This document shows, piece after piece, positions 11,890 to 23,800 of a DNA stretch of 64,000 nt (within the stretch, counting starts at the first letter, position 1; each line of letters starts with the position of its first letter). The DNA comes from Lingula anatina (lineage: Eukaryota; Brachiopoda; Lingulata; Lingulida; Lingulidae). The stretch spans positions 159,761-223,760 of the forward strand of contig NW_019775754.1 of the NCBI RefSeq assembly GCF_001039355.2. The letters are read 5' to 3'. The notes below the pieces were generated by a model. It was not told where the DNA came from, ran no database searches, and was given only the letters and a program-made list of their open reading frames with translations. The position numbers and the translations under genes are program-made.

Positions 11890-13571
11890 ATGGAAATTTA
11901 TCACAAACCTGCCGTCTCTCGTGAAGCCTCGCCCTCTGTCCCCCGCAAAGTGAAATCCACGCTCGCTAGGAAACTAATTGAAAATGAAATCATATTGTGC
12001 AGGATCTGCCTGGATGAGTGGTTGGACCCCAAAGTCTTGGACTGTCTCCATGTTTTCTGTCTGACCTGCCTAGACAAGTACGTTCGAAAGGCAGGACTGG
12101 AGAACCGCCCTTGGATTTCCTGTCCAGAGTGTCGGTACAGAACACGTGTCCCGCCCCGGGGCCTGTGGCAACTGCGTTCATTCTTTCTCGGTAATAAACT
12201 CTTGGAAATTGCTCACTCGGAGGAGGAGGAGAGTGCGACAACTACCGGCGAAGTGCTGGTGGTAGGCCGCACTGCCGTTTGCAGCCGAGAAATGTTAAGA
12301 GAAAACAGTGCCATGCTCCACACTATTTATCCAAAATATAAGGAACTTGTAATTCGGCCACCTAGATCTACCACTACATGTGAGCGGGAACTAAAAACGC
12401 TTACTGAGGGAATGCTTTCACATGTTAAAGAAAACCCGAAGAAGTGGGACAAAGACTCACAATTTTTATTTGAGGAAGATCTCAGTGAACCACGTGCATC
12501 ATTTGATAAGATGTTCAAGTATGACTCCATAACGAGTCTCCTGGATACCTCTGTAAGCGAAAACGCAAAGCTGGGAACAGCTAATTTGGATCTAGTCAAA
12601 GAATGTGCAGATAAGGGCAATGTACCGGATGCTTTATCACAATGTGATGAACAGAATCCAGATCTTGTATTTCCTTGTCCTTGTGACCGTAGGTTCAGCT
12701 TAATATCCCGGAAAATGTCAAATCCATCTTTGTCATACTCCAACCGGCCAAGAATTAAAGCACAAGCTTCAGAAGTGGGAAGGGCACATGTATCGGAGAA
12801 CAGAATTTCAATGTCAAATTCAGGGCCCAATACTAGCCCAGTGGAGCCCTGTCAAAGTAAAGAGACAGTTTCAACAAAACCATGTGCTTTGAATAAACTT
12901 ACATTTGCGCCCCAAACAATAATCTCTTACATTCCCGAACATTCTACAAGGTGCCCCACTGTAGAAAACCACAATGTGCCTGCTCCTGCCGCCAAACTAA
13001 GCCCCCAAGTGTGCACGACAGAGGACAAAGGATTGGGTGAAATTCAAATTAAATCTACAGACCATCAGGGGGATGACCCTTTCCTTGTGAAAACGGCAGA
13101 ACCGACGGACAGAAAATTGGTCCCGAATGCATCCCCTGTCCCTCGCCCAATAGTTGCAGGCCACAACGAATTCCGCCTCATCTCGACGTTTACTGTAAGT
13201 TTACAAACTACAGAATACCCGCCTCATGAAATCCAAGTGACCCCCGAAGGCCAGGTAGTGATCTTGCACGGACGAACGGCTTTGTACTGTAGCGGTGGGC
13301 GCCTCCTTGAAAGATTTTACGTTGATACTCAAAGCAGCCGCCTGGCTAGGTACGGCCACAAACTTTATCCTGTCACTTACAAAGACTGGTGGATAACCAT
13401 TTGTGACGAGGATGGATACAAGAAAGGTCACATTCTGACAGAGAGGAGGGGTTCCCACAGAGAGGACGCCGGGGTTCTGGTGGCCTTAAGTACGCAAAAC
13501 TGCCCTTTCATACTGCGAGGGACGAAATTAGATATATACAATTTCAAGGGAAGAAGAATCAAAAGACGGAC
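11890..13571 (+). pseudogene. RING-finger/NHL gene, copy A, 3'-truncated
   Basis: Paralogue or allele of the complete gene at 16988. From the ATG at 11890 the frame is open for about 560 codons. It includes the same C3HC4 RING (residues 37-81: C-x2-C, C-x-H-x2-C-x2-C, C-x2-C). At 13572 the homology stops, followed by an N and a CA repeat that reads as meaningless His/Thr repeats. The whole C-terminal NHL-containing part is missing. As written it cannot make the full protein. The break coincides with an assembly N, so this may be an assembly join rather than a biological truncation. A 5' UTR intron (11232-11859) is likely. Confidence 0.75.
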
Positions 13572-13573
13572 AC

Positions 13574-13574
13574 N

Positions 13575-13643
<69 letters not shown>
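13574..13643. repeat. N base plus (CA)n at the duplication junction
   Basis: A single N at 13574 is followed by an interrupted CA repeat like the one at 8452-8540. The next base, 13644, is the first base of duplication copy B. Either recombination or an assembler joined two similar sequences inside this repeat. Confidence 0.9.
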
Positions 13644-13647
<4 letters not shown>

Positions 13648-13965
13648 TATTCTCTCCATGCATCTTTCTGTATCAGGAAACTGTTATCGAGTGTCTTAAT
13701 TGTAGAACAAAAATTCCAGCCTCACTCTATAGACGTAAACTATGTATCATATTATTACTACAATTGAATAAGCCCCTAATGACAATAATTTAAGGAGAAA
13801 GATATTAAAAAAAAGATAAATGTTTTTCGATTTTGTAATTTTTCGAGTCTACGTAATTGAAATATCGCGCTCGACTGCACGAGGCAGTTGTTATCCTGAC
13901 TAGGCTTAAGCAAGATTCAAACTATGGCGAAAAGATATAAATATGTCAGTTTTGATTGTCTTTAC

Positions 13966-14802
13966 CTCTTCGTTGATCCTTCTCTCGACGTCATTTCCGT
14001 CCTCGTCGACTTCCAAGGAAATAACCTCAGACTTGGTGCTGTGAAGCAATTCAGAGTTTCTCTGCAGCGAAATTGTCTTTGGTTCTCCCCCCATGGTAAT
14101 CGCCACCAGTATCTTTCCATTATTACCCGAAATGAAGTGCATAGGCACTAGTTCATAGTCTGGGACTTAAGAAAAGAAATTAAAAATGTATTGTATCCCA
14201 TTTTCCTTTTCTCCCTCTCCGCTTGGAAGAGAATATTTTGCAAAGATACATGTATAAGATAAAAATTGTTAGCAATTTTTTACACGCTCATTTTCCGATT
14301 TTCATGATAAGCAAATAGCTATGATAAAATGAAATAAGACAGTAATCTCGATACTTTAGATGAAAAACATTTATCAAGATCTCATAATAATTATCATTAT
14401 CCCAAAAATTAATTATCAAATTTGGTCTTACCATTTCCAATGTCTGCATCTCCGAAAATCTCCTCTAGTTCTTCTTCATTCAACCGCTCGTGAATCTTAA
14501 TGAAAAAAAATATGAATAGAAGAGAAATATTTGATATTAATCATTTTCGATGTGCTACATTATAAACATTACAGCAGTATATTTTCTTCAAAATTCTTTA
14601 ATTCATCCTAACTTAAAAGGGATTTTTTATCAATGATATATCTACGTTGGTTCAGATATTATATTTTAAATTTCTTAAACAAATACATATTTTGAATCTT
14701 GTAACAGCGTGTATCGAACTCGTTTAAAGAGAAAATATTCACCGGTTCCTCGGCAACTGAAGCAGCAATGAAGAACGAAGCGATGATCAGGACATGCCAC
14801 AT
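13966..14802 (-). pseudogene. Second copy of metalloprotease exons 1-3 only
   Basis: Exons 14802-14743, 14495-14432 and 14165-13966 match exons 1-3 of the M12B gene in length and phase (60, 64 and 200 nt). Changes include Arg3 to His, Leu20 to Pro at the exon 1 end, and three substitutions in exon 2. Splice sites and a TATATAAG box (14841-14848) are kept. Exons 4-12 do not follow; the next sequence downstream is the CA repeat and RING gene copy A. It is therefore a promoter with signal peptide and partial prodomain but no enzyme, or the other haplotype of the same locus. Confidence 0.75.
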
Positions 14803-16338
14803 AATGGTGCCTTACGATTAAATAATTGGCGAAGATACTTCTTATATACCGGCACAGAGCTGAAAGGCCATATATTTACATGCTATGTTTTACTTGAAAA
14901 ACACGTCTTTTTTAAATATTTAAATCAGAAGTTTGTAATTTTTTTGTAAAAGAAAATAGGGAGACAAAAAAGGGAAATGATTCTTGCGGCACTTTGCAGG
15001 ACAAAGATTCTAAGAGCAAACAATAAACCCATATAAAATTACTAGACTGCTAAAGAAAACAAAAATCGGATTTTTTTTACATTTCATCATTAAATTGTTG
15101 CGACACAAACTACAAACGGTATCTACGCAATACAACCAGGTGGCTGAATAACAAAACCTAACTTCTCAGTTGTGAAAAGTCAGACGTAAAACATGAGATA
15201 TTGATGGTGGGCCCTGCCTAGTTAAGACATTGTTATCGGCTTATTATATTCCCTGATCAGGCTGTTTGTTACCTAAAGGTTCAGGTTAAGTCGACCTGGG
15301 GTTTTCAACTTATTGCTTCACCGATTCTAACCCAGGTTGGGTTAGTGTAATTTTAATCTGCACCAGAGATTATTACTAATGGGCTAGAGTAAACAGATGG
15401 TCTACCCTTTAGGCGATAAAATCTGAAATAGTGCACTCATATTTTTATGCCGATTTTATTGCCAGATTTTATTTCAGATCTAAAAAGCATTTTTTGGCAA
15501 AGGAATTATGTCCGTGTAGGGGCGCTGAGGTTGTGCCTAGATGCCATGCAGTTTCTTATTTCAAAATCGATTCTGGCAACCAGAAACTTTAGGGTCGTTT
15601 TACAAAAAAGATTCTGACTCGAAAACTAGAATCGCTTGTGCGGGACGAAACGAGGCTGGACGGAGGAAGAGGCTACCTGACCATCGTACGCGCTGGTTAC
15701 TGAAAAGCAACACTTGAAAAATGGAAATTTTGAAAATCTTTGTTGGCAGCAACGTCTTCTGGAACGTGCCCAATGTGCTAGGAAGACGCATAACGTAAGA
15801 TTTCTTACTGACAATATTACATGCACAGACTATAAGCATTCAAACGATCTAAGAACAAATGAAAAACAGACGAACTTGAGGAAAGGCAATAACATTTTTT
15901 CATCTCTTTAACATTCCCAATACAACTGCACAATTCACCAACAATTATTTCATTTTTCCACCATGCTTGGTCAAAACGAAGGAAAGGTCTATCTTGAACA
16001 TAGCGGCACCGATTGATTCCATAGGTTATGAGTGAGTGACGTCATAATCTGATTCCCTGTGTCTCAAAACGTCATGCTGTTGATGCGTCACAATAGGGCA
16101 AAGAATCCATACGTCATAACACTAATGCGTCTTTATTTCAGCACGTCATAGTATCAAAACGTCAGTCTCAATACGTCATACTACTAAAACGTCTGTCTTT
16201 TATATTACGTCATAGAATCAATAATATTATGACATAATACCAATACGTCATAATAGCAACAACGAATCGTTTTGTTTACGATAAAAAACAGCACCAAAAC
16301 GCGCCGTGTTGTCAACGAACACAAGTTAAAAAAGGCAG
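14803..16338. other. Divergent intergenic region, copy B
   Basis: Duplicate of 9697-11231, with the same TATA box and the same proposed 5' UTR exon end (CAG/GTAAGT at 16338). Only scattered substitutions separate the two copies. Confidence 0.5.
16036..16252 (+). promoter_or_regulatory. Cluster of CRE-like ACGTCA motifs upstream of RING gene copy B
   Basis: Same array as at 10930-11143, with the palindromic TGACGTCA first and the same motif order. All eight hexamers are intact in both copies. Confidence 0.6.
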
Positions 16339-16987
16339 GTAAGTAGAAAGAAGCCCGTTTGTCCGCGAAATTACTCATTTCATTATAATTCTAGATAAAG
16401 GTGGAATAAGCTATTTGTGAACAGTAGGCATGTTCTCTGGCAAATAGTGCTGATTTTTTTAACAAAAATGTTTCTTTATAACAAAGTAAAAGTAAATTCA
16501 GGGAGGTACTATAGTCTGCAACGCAAAAGAAAAAGAAAGGATTTCAGGAAAAATATGATGTTATTTCTGGTTAAAAATCTTCATCTTAATTTTGCTTGTA
16601 GTTTTATTGATGGAAAAAATTGCGGATACTTATTCAACATTTTCGTTTTAATAATAATTTTTTGTGAAAGTGCCGTTATTCGGTGGTTTTATGATTTTGA
16701 TAATGATAATGGGGCTCATATTTGGACTCAAACTTCAAAACACATTTTTTATTAAGAGTCATCTTTTAAGATTTGAAAATCTTATCCACTCGTTATCATG
16801 CCGTACAAAAATGACTCATACATGTATCATATTTATCATGTACATGTATGTCAAAAATGGCTACATAGGCATTCATGTTTAAATTGAAATTTGAATGTGA
16901 GTATCGCGCGATTGTTAATGAATAGGAAAAAACGGATAACGTTATTTCTCTTCTTTGAAGGCCAGAAAACAAAACTGGTGAGTGAAA

Positions 16988-19159
16988 ATGGAAAGTTATC
17001 ACCAACCTGCCTTCTCTCATGAAGCCACGCCCTCTGTCCCCCGAAAAGGGAAATCCACGCTCGCTAGGAAACTACTTGAAAATGAAATCATATTGTGCAG
17101 GATCTGCCTGGATGAGTGGTTGGACCCCAAAGTCTTGGACTGTCTCCATGTTTTCTGTCTGACCTGCCTAGACAAGTATTTTCGAAAGGCAGGACTAGAG
17201 AATCGCCCTTGGATTCCCTGCCCTGAGTGTAGGTACAGAACACGTGTCCCGCCCCGGGGCCTGTGGCAACTGCGTTCATTCTTTCTCGGTAATAAACTCT
17301 TGGAAATTGCCCACTCGGAGGAGGAGGAGAGTGCGACAGCTACCGGCGAAGTGCTGATGGTAGGCCGCACTGCCGTTTGCAGCCGAGAAATGTTGAGAGA
17401 AAACAGTGCCATGCTCCACACTATTTATCCAAAATATAAGGAACTTGTAATTCGGCCACCTAAATCTACCACGACATGTGAGCGGGAACTAAAAACGCTC
17501 ACTGAGGGAATGCTTTCACATGTTAAAGAAAACCCAAAGAAGCGGGACAAAGACTCACAATTTTTATTTGAGGAAGATCTCAGTGAACCACGTGCATCAT
17601 TTGATAAGATGTTCAAGTATGACTCCATAACGAGTCTCCGGGATACCTCTGTAAGCGAAAACGCAAAGCTGGGAACAGCTGATTTGGATCTAGTCAAAGA
17701 ATGTGCAGATAAGGGCAATGTACCGTTTGCTTTATCACAATGTGATGAACAGAATCCAGATCTTGTATTTCCTTGTCCTTGTGACCGTAGGTTCAGCTTA
17801 ATTTCCCGGAAAATGTCAAATCCATCTTTGTCATACTCCCACCGGCCAAGAATTAAAGCACAAGCTTCAGAAGTGGGAAGGGCACATGTATCGGAGAACA
17901 GAATTTCAATGTCAAATTCAGGGCCCAATACTAGCCCAGTGGAGCCCTGTGAAAGTAAAGAGACAGTTTCAACAAAACCATGTGCTTTGAATAAACTTAC
18001 ATTTGCGCCACAAACAATAACGTCTTACATTCCCGAACATTCTACAAGACGGCTTCCCGTAGAATACCGCAATGTGCCTGCTCCTGCCGCCAAACTTAGC
18101 TCACAGGTGCGTACGGCAGAGTACAAGGGTTTGGGTAAAATTCAAATTAATTCTGCAAACCATCGGGGGGAAAGCCCTCTCCCTGTGCAATCGCCAGAAC
18201 CCCTAGACAGAAATTTGTCTCTGGATCCATCACTTGTCCCTCTCCCAATAGTTGCAGGCGACAACGAACTCCGCCTCATCTCGACTTTTACTGTAAGTTT
18301 ACAAAGTACAGAATACCCGCCTCATGAAATCCAAGTGACCCCCGAAGGCCAGGTTGTGATCTTGCACGGACGGACGGCTTTGTACTGTAGCGGTGGGCGC
18401 CTCCTTGAAAGATTCTACGTTGATACTCAAAGCAGCCGCCTGGCTAGGTACGGCCACAAACTTTATCCTGTCACTTACAAAGACTGGTGGATAACCATTT
18501 ATGACGAGGATGGATACAAGAAAGGTCACATTCTGACAGAGAGGAGGGGTTCCCACAGAGAGGACGCCGGGGTTCTGGTGACCTTAAGTACGCAAAACTG
18601 CCCTTTCATACTGCGAGGGACGAAATTAGATATATACAATTTCAAGGGAAGAAGAATCAAAAGACGGACTCTGCCTGTGCACGTAGCACGCAACATGGCT
18701 CGCGCTAATCAAGTGATCAAAGACTTTGACGGTAATATAATCCTGTGTACTGCCCAGGCGGGCCACGCCGTGCATGTATACGAATGTGATGGCCGAAGAG
18801 AATGGAAAGTCGGATCAGACGCTGGGGACGGTGCCAATCAGTTTAACAACCCTTCCGGCGTTTGTTCCGATCGCGCGGGCAACATTTACGTCGCCGACAA
18901 GGGGAACAACAGGATCGTGAAATTGAAGAAACAGAACAACAGCAAACGCTTGAGCTATTCATACGAGGTCCTCATCCCTGCTGAGGCAGATTTGGAAAGA
19001 CCTCAGCTGGTGTGTCTGAATCACGATTTGCTTCGGTTGGTAGTCTTGGAAGAAATTGGGAATGTCAAGATGTTTCAGCTCCCGGTTCCTCCTAAGCCAA
19101 AACAGAATCAGATATTCCGATGGAGCAATTACTTTGATTCGCATGTAACTAGCCCATAA
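16988..19159 (+). CDS. RING-finger protein with C-terminal NHL/beta-propeller region
   Basis: Probable E3 ubiquitin ligase, 723 residues in a single coding exon. The ATG at 16988 follows a 5' UTR intron (donor after 16338, acceptor before 16961). A C3HC4 RING spans residues 37-81 (Cys37, Cys40, Cys52, His54, Cys57, Cys60, Cys78, Cys81). No B-box or clear coiled coil follows, so it is TRIM-like rather than a true TRIM. A long polar linker occupies about 90-430. From about 430 the sequence looks like beta-propeller blades, including the NHL-type segment NPSGVCSDRAGNIYVADKGN (about residues 622-641), where substrates would bind. Lineage-specific expansion of RING-NHL genes is common in molluscs. 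The specific target is unknown. Confidence 0.85.
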   Translation: MESYHQPAFSHEATPSVPRKGKSTLARKLLENEIILCRICLDEWLDPKVLDCLHVFCLTCLDKYFRKAGLENRPWIPCPECRYRTRVPPRGLWQLRSFFLGNKLLEIAHSEEEESATATGEVLMVGRTAVCSREMLRENSAMLHTIYPKYKELVIRPPKSTTTCERELKTLTEGMLSHVKENPKKRDKDSQFLFEEDLSEPRASFDKMFKYDSITSLRDTSVSENAKLGTADLDLVKECADKGNVPFALSQCDEQNPDLVFPCPCDRRFSLISRKMSNPSLSYSHRPRIKAQASEVGRAHVSENRISMSNSGPNTSPVEPCESKETVSTKPCALNKLTFAPQTITSYIPEHSTRRLPVEYRNVPAPAAKLSSQVRTAEYKGLGKIQINSANHRGESPLPVQSPEPLDRNLSLDPSLVPLPIVAGDNELRLISTFTVSLQSTEYPPHEIQVTPEGQVVILHGRTALYCSGGRLLERFYVDTQSSRLARYGHKLYPVTYKDWWITIYDEDGYKKGHILTERRGSHREDAGVLVTLSTQNCPFILRGTKLDIYNFKGRRIKRRTLPVHVARNMARANQVIKDFDGNIILCTAQAGHAVHVYECDGRREWKVGSDAGDGANQFNNPSGVCSDRAGNIYVADKGNNRIVKLKKQNNSKRLSYSYEVLIPAEADLERPQLVCLNHDLLRLVVLEEIGNVKMFQLPVPPKPKQNQIFRWSNYFDSHVTSP

Positions 19160-20860
19160 ATACATATTCTAAAAAACCCAAAAGTCTGCGATAGTTTCTT
19201 AGTTTTCATAAGAAGACAGTTACTGAGACATCGTGGAACTTCAAGGAAGTTTTTCTTTTGTTTCTTGCAAAATCAATAACCAGTGGCTTTGTGCAGTAAT
19301 GTACATCCAAAGAAAGGGCTCTCCATACCTGTAACGATCATGTTCGAGGACGATTTTGATCAAGATTTTTTTCTTTTCCGTCGTAAGTTTATAGTCATTA
19401 TATAAATAAGTACAATCCAGTCAGAAAATGTATAAAACGTATATACAGACTAGTAATAGTTATTTTAAAATCAACTCAACACATTAATAACTAGAGGATC
19501 AGAGAGACAATACCGCCTCCGGGTATTGTACCACCAGCTGGAATAAGCGCATTCGTACAGAAAACAAACAAAGGGACCCCACCTCCAGTGTTGTACCTGA
19601 CAAGCTCTACAAAATGCAGTAAATAAGAGTTCCCCTTTTTTATTCAAGATTGTTAATAACAAAATCATGGGGAACAGTATAAAGATCAAATCCAAGGTTA
19701 CAGTAAGATTGTGAATATAGGGCTTGACAAGACCTACAAAATGCAGTAAACAAGAGTTCTCAAAAATAACAATTTATAAGAAAATCATAGAGAAAGAAAA
19801 ATCATGGGGAAAGAAAAAGCTCAAATCTAACGTTGTAGTAAGATTATGAATATAGGACTTCCATCCAAGTTCAATAGCATAAAAGAGGTTGGAAATTTGC
19901 GAAGTGCAGTTCATGATGAAAAGTAGGTCAAAGGTCAAATTCAAGGAATACTGTCAATATATGAGTTCCTATTCTAGTTCAGTAGTAACTGTGGGCATAT
20001 CTCTACCAGTATGGGAGATATAAGGGACTTGTAGTCTATGAGGAGAAGCGGTAATGCAATGGTGGCGGATACAGGGGACGAGACGGGTCGGGACAGAAAC
20101 CATGTGTACTGCCAGCGCCTCGCTGGTGGTACAATTAGTGATGCAGAAGGATAGATTTACTTGAAATGACGAAAAAATATGCAGTTTTATTCTAATTTTA
20201 TTAGAAAAAGTCTTCCATTTGATTAGTAGAAACACCAGTTCCAGAGAAGCGTATTCTTGTTACCTTCCACAAACAAACGTGTTTTTAAGAAACCAAGTTT
20301 CAAAAGAACAAACTTCTGTCCTCTTCTCCTGCATGGCTTATTAGTGCCATATTGACATCAGTCTTCTCAATCGTTTCTTAAAGTTAATGTTAATAATAAA
20401 GTCAATTTTAAAGCATACATCCCTTTACCGTTACTTCGTCGTACTGTCTCTTCTCAGCAACAGTGTATGAAATTTGTTAAAAAGCAAAGACCAATTTATA
20501 CAGCATTAAAAAATATTAATAAATAAAATCAATTGCTATAATTAAATCAATCGCTACTTTAGGATCACAGTGTTCAAACACTAGATTTGAAATAGATTTT
20601 ACTAATCTTTGCTAGAAGTTTGTGCAAAACGTGAAGAAAAAACGTAAATGCTTGATGCAGAATGACTTGAATGCAGATACTTCCAGTCATTTCCTTGTCA
20701 TTTTGATGGTATGTTAAATGTATTCTGTCAAAATGAAAACAAGCTGAGACAAAAATGTTCACATCTAATAGAGATAAAGTCATCGACTACAGGCTGCTGA
20801 AACGCACAGAACTGAAACCACCGTTCACTTTTACTGCATCCCATCCAACCTTTTTGTCAC
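19160..20860. other. Convergent intergenic region between the RING gene and the hnRNP gene
   Basis: It holds the 3' flanks of two convergent genes and one copy of an interspersed repeat (listed separately). No further gene was recognised. Confidence 0.5.
19477..20030 (+). repeat. Interspersed repeat family, copy 1
   Basis: Starts near ACTAGAGGATCAGAGAG, contains TGACAAGCTCTACAAAATGC and ends with the segment AAAAGTAGGTCAAAGGTCAA followed by GGGCATATCTCTACCAGTAT. The same blocks recur at 32540-33190 and, reverse-complemented, at 36060-36470. There is no coding capacity, and the class is unknown. Confidence 0.65.
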
Positions 20861-23800
20861 CTACTTCTCTTCATTCTGAAAGAGAGGAAAACGTTAAGAC
20901 AGTGAAAATGCATTATGTAATGTAAACATTTAAATGGATCCTTCTGACATAAGCTACACGAAAAAGATTCTGAATACTGTACCTGAAAAAGATAACATTC
21001 ACACTCCATAACGATATTCTCTACAACAATATCAATATATATATATATATATATATATATGAATGTTACATGAGCTGACTTAATATGTAAACTGACCATG
21101 CCTCCGTATCCACCATAGCCCTGGTTGTAGTTTGCGCCACTAATATGGGGTATATCCACCAAAGCCCCGGTTGTTGTTTGCGCCACGATATGGGGTATTT
21201 CCACCAAAGCCCCGGTTGTTGTTTGCGCCACCATATTGGTTATATCCACCATAGCCCTGGTTGTATCCACCATAGCCCTGGTTAGGCTCATAGCCCTGGT
21301 TGTATCCACCATAGCCACCACCATTATCTGGAGAAAAAAATATGTATATGTAACAATATGCCTAATACGGTATCATGAGATTACCACCTATATACAACTC
21401 TCTGGGTTATTCATTTCAACGTATACTTTATATGAGACCTTCGTTAGACACTGCTTTTAACAAACTTGCATAATTTTTTTAAAATTTTTTTTTAAATATG
21501 TGGTTCATTTAAGCTGATTGTTGATCTATACATTCAAGCGCTAGAGACTAGTTCCACAAAAAGCTCCAGAGATTCCTTACCATCCCGTCCACCACGTCCT
21601 CTTCCCCTGCCTCCATATCCTCTAAATCCTCCTCTACCTCCTCCTCTACGTTCCTCATTGGCCTTGCTACGCTTCACATCAACCTAAAAGTAAAATAAAA
21701 ACTCACAATTTCATGGGCGGATCAAGAGATATTGGTCTTAGAAACAAATATGAACTATGCAGGCATCCACCCCTCATAACATTTACCTGTAAACGCGGCT
21801 TTACTTATCCGACTTCAACCACTTGCTGACCAATGCAAATTGTGCTTTATGCAATGACAGGAATTAGCAGGAAACCTAGACAGCTGGTCATAGAAATTAT
21901 GATTTCAGTGGACTCCTACATAGAAGATACTCTGATTAGGGGCCCACAGTACAGAACTGTTGATTTCATGCTTACTACCTCACACTGATTCCTTGAAAAA
22001 TGAGTACTAGGGCCTCCATTTTATGGCGACTGCAGCGTAAATAATTGGAACAGAATGTTGGGTCATTATTTGGTGTTTATCTGTGTATGGCTTAAAATAC
22101 CAACCACCCCATTCAAATAGCTCACATACTCCTCGAACATCAACAAAAAGCCCCTAATTAAAAAAAAATATAAGACAAAGATGAAGTTGTTCTTCCGCTT
22201 GAACAATCAAACAAAACTTACGCTTCAAATTATAACAGAGAAAACATTTATATATATGTAGGCCTACATGTATAAAATATAAGTATATGTATAAGATATA
22301 TTGTAACAAAATCGTATATTTTACCACTTTCCCGCCAATGGTCGCACTGGGATTTTCTAATATTTTGTCAACGACCTCAGCACTCTCAAATGTAATGAAA
22401 CAAAAACCTTTTCCTTCGCCCGTCGAACTGTCTAATGGAAGAAAAATGTCCTCAACCTGTAAAAATAAATAAATATATATATATTACAATAACTGTGACA
22501 TCTAACTGTGGAAAGATTAGATTAACTAGACACCAAAGCTGGCAAATATGCAGATAGCATATATGTAACGAGGAAGCAAAGCTGACAAATTGTTCAGACA
22601 TTATGCAGAAAGAGTGCAACAAATAATTTTTTGGACAATTTTGGATAATGTTTTAAAACCGTATAATTACTCTTAACCTCTTACTTTATGTACTGCAGAT
22701 AACCAAAATTGAGCAAAAAAGCAGAATAGTAACCGTGAATGTATACTGATAATGCCCATTTTTGACAGCAACCTGCCTCTGAAACTTAAAAACCACTCAG
22801 TTTATTTCAAGATAGACAAAAATGCGGTTTGTCACTTATGGGCCAAATATCATGTGTCGTGTAGCGACATCGATGGCGACAACACGGACAGACAGACAAA
22901 TCAGAATATATACAAACTATAAGTATCTGTATATATATAAAAAAACTATGTTAACTTACAATATTGTGAATTTCTTCGCAATTTTTGGAATAAAGAACCA
23001 GGAACAATATATCTATATATTGACATATATCTATATGTTGATTTAATTGTTGATACATACATGTACAAGATCCGTACCGCACGTCAACCTTTAGTATTTC
23101 TTTATCTTATAATGGAAACCAATACATATATTTTCTTTAGTACCTTTCCAAACTCTGAAAAGTATACCCTTAAATCTTCTTTTGAGATATTTTGAGATAA
23201 TCCACCAACAAATATCTTCTTCCTTGAATACGAATCACTGCCACTCTCAGGCACAGCTCTCTTTGCTTCTATGGTTTTACCTTGTATAACATGATCTTCC
23301 TTGTAACTTAATACCTGCAATGTGATTATAACAGAAATGTTTCAAAAGTTTAATTAATGCAGTATATTACAAATTTTAATTCTACTATATGGTTCCTCTT
23401 CTTTTCAGCATTCTATTTTTTTTTTGCCTTTTTAATCAAATTTCACCTTGAAAATCATAATGACAGTAATTTTTATTTGCATTCTATAGAATATTCAACA
23501 ATGATGATCTGAATATCAAGCCAAAATACTTACAGCTTCCATACCAGAACTATCCTTGAAAACGACAGAACCAAATCCCCTTGATCTGCCTGAATAAACA
23601 TCTGTCTTCACTGTGCAGTCGGCTACTTCACCAAATTTTCCAAAATAGTCACGTAGATCTTCTAAAAAAATGGAAAAAAGTAAAGTTAAAAAAAGCTGGT
23701 GGTTAATAAAAAAAAATGTATTGTATAAGATATTGGTGTCAAAAGTAAATACATGTTAGAGATTGTGTAATTTCACTTCGTACACATTTTAAACACTTAC

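Larger units (their letters stand above)
8541..13571. repeat. Direct duplication of about 5 kb, copy A
   Basis: This segment is repeated at 13644-18668 with an offset of about 5.1 kb and only scattered substitutions and small indels. It carries metalloprotease exons 1-3, the intergenic region, and most of a RING gene. It is broken off inside the RING coding sequence at an N and a CA repeat. Confidence 0.92.
13644..18668. repeat. Direct duplication of about 5 kb, copy B
   Basis: Second copy of the unit at 8541-13571. It repeats metalloprotease exons 1-3, the intergenic ACGTCA array and the RING gene. Here it continues without a break into the rest of the RING gene. Confidence 0.92.
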
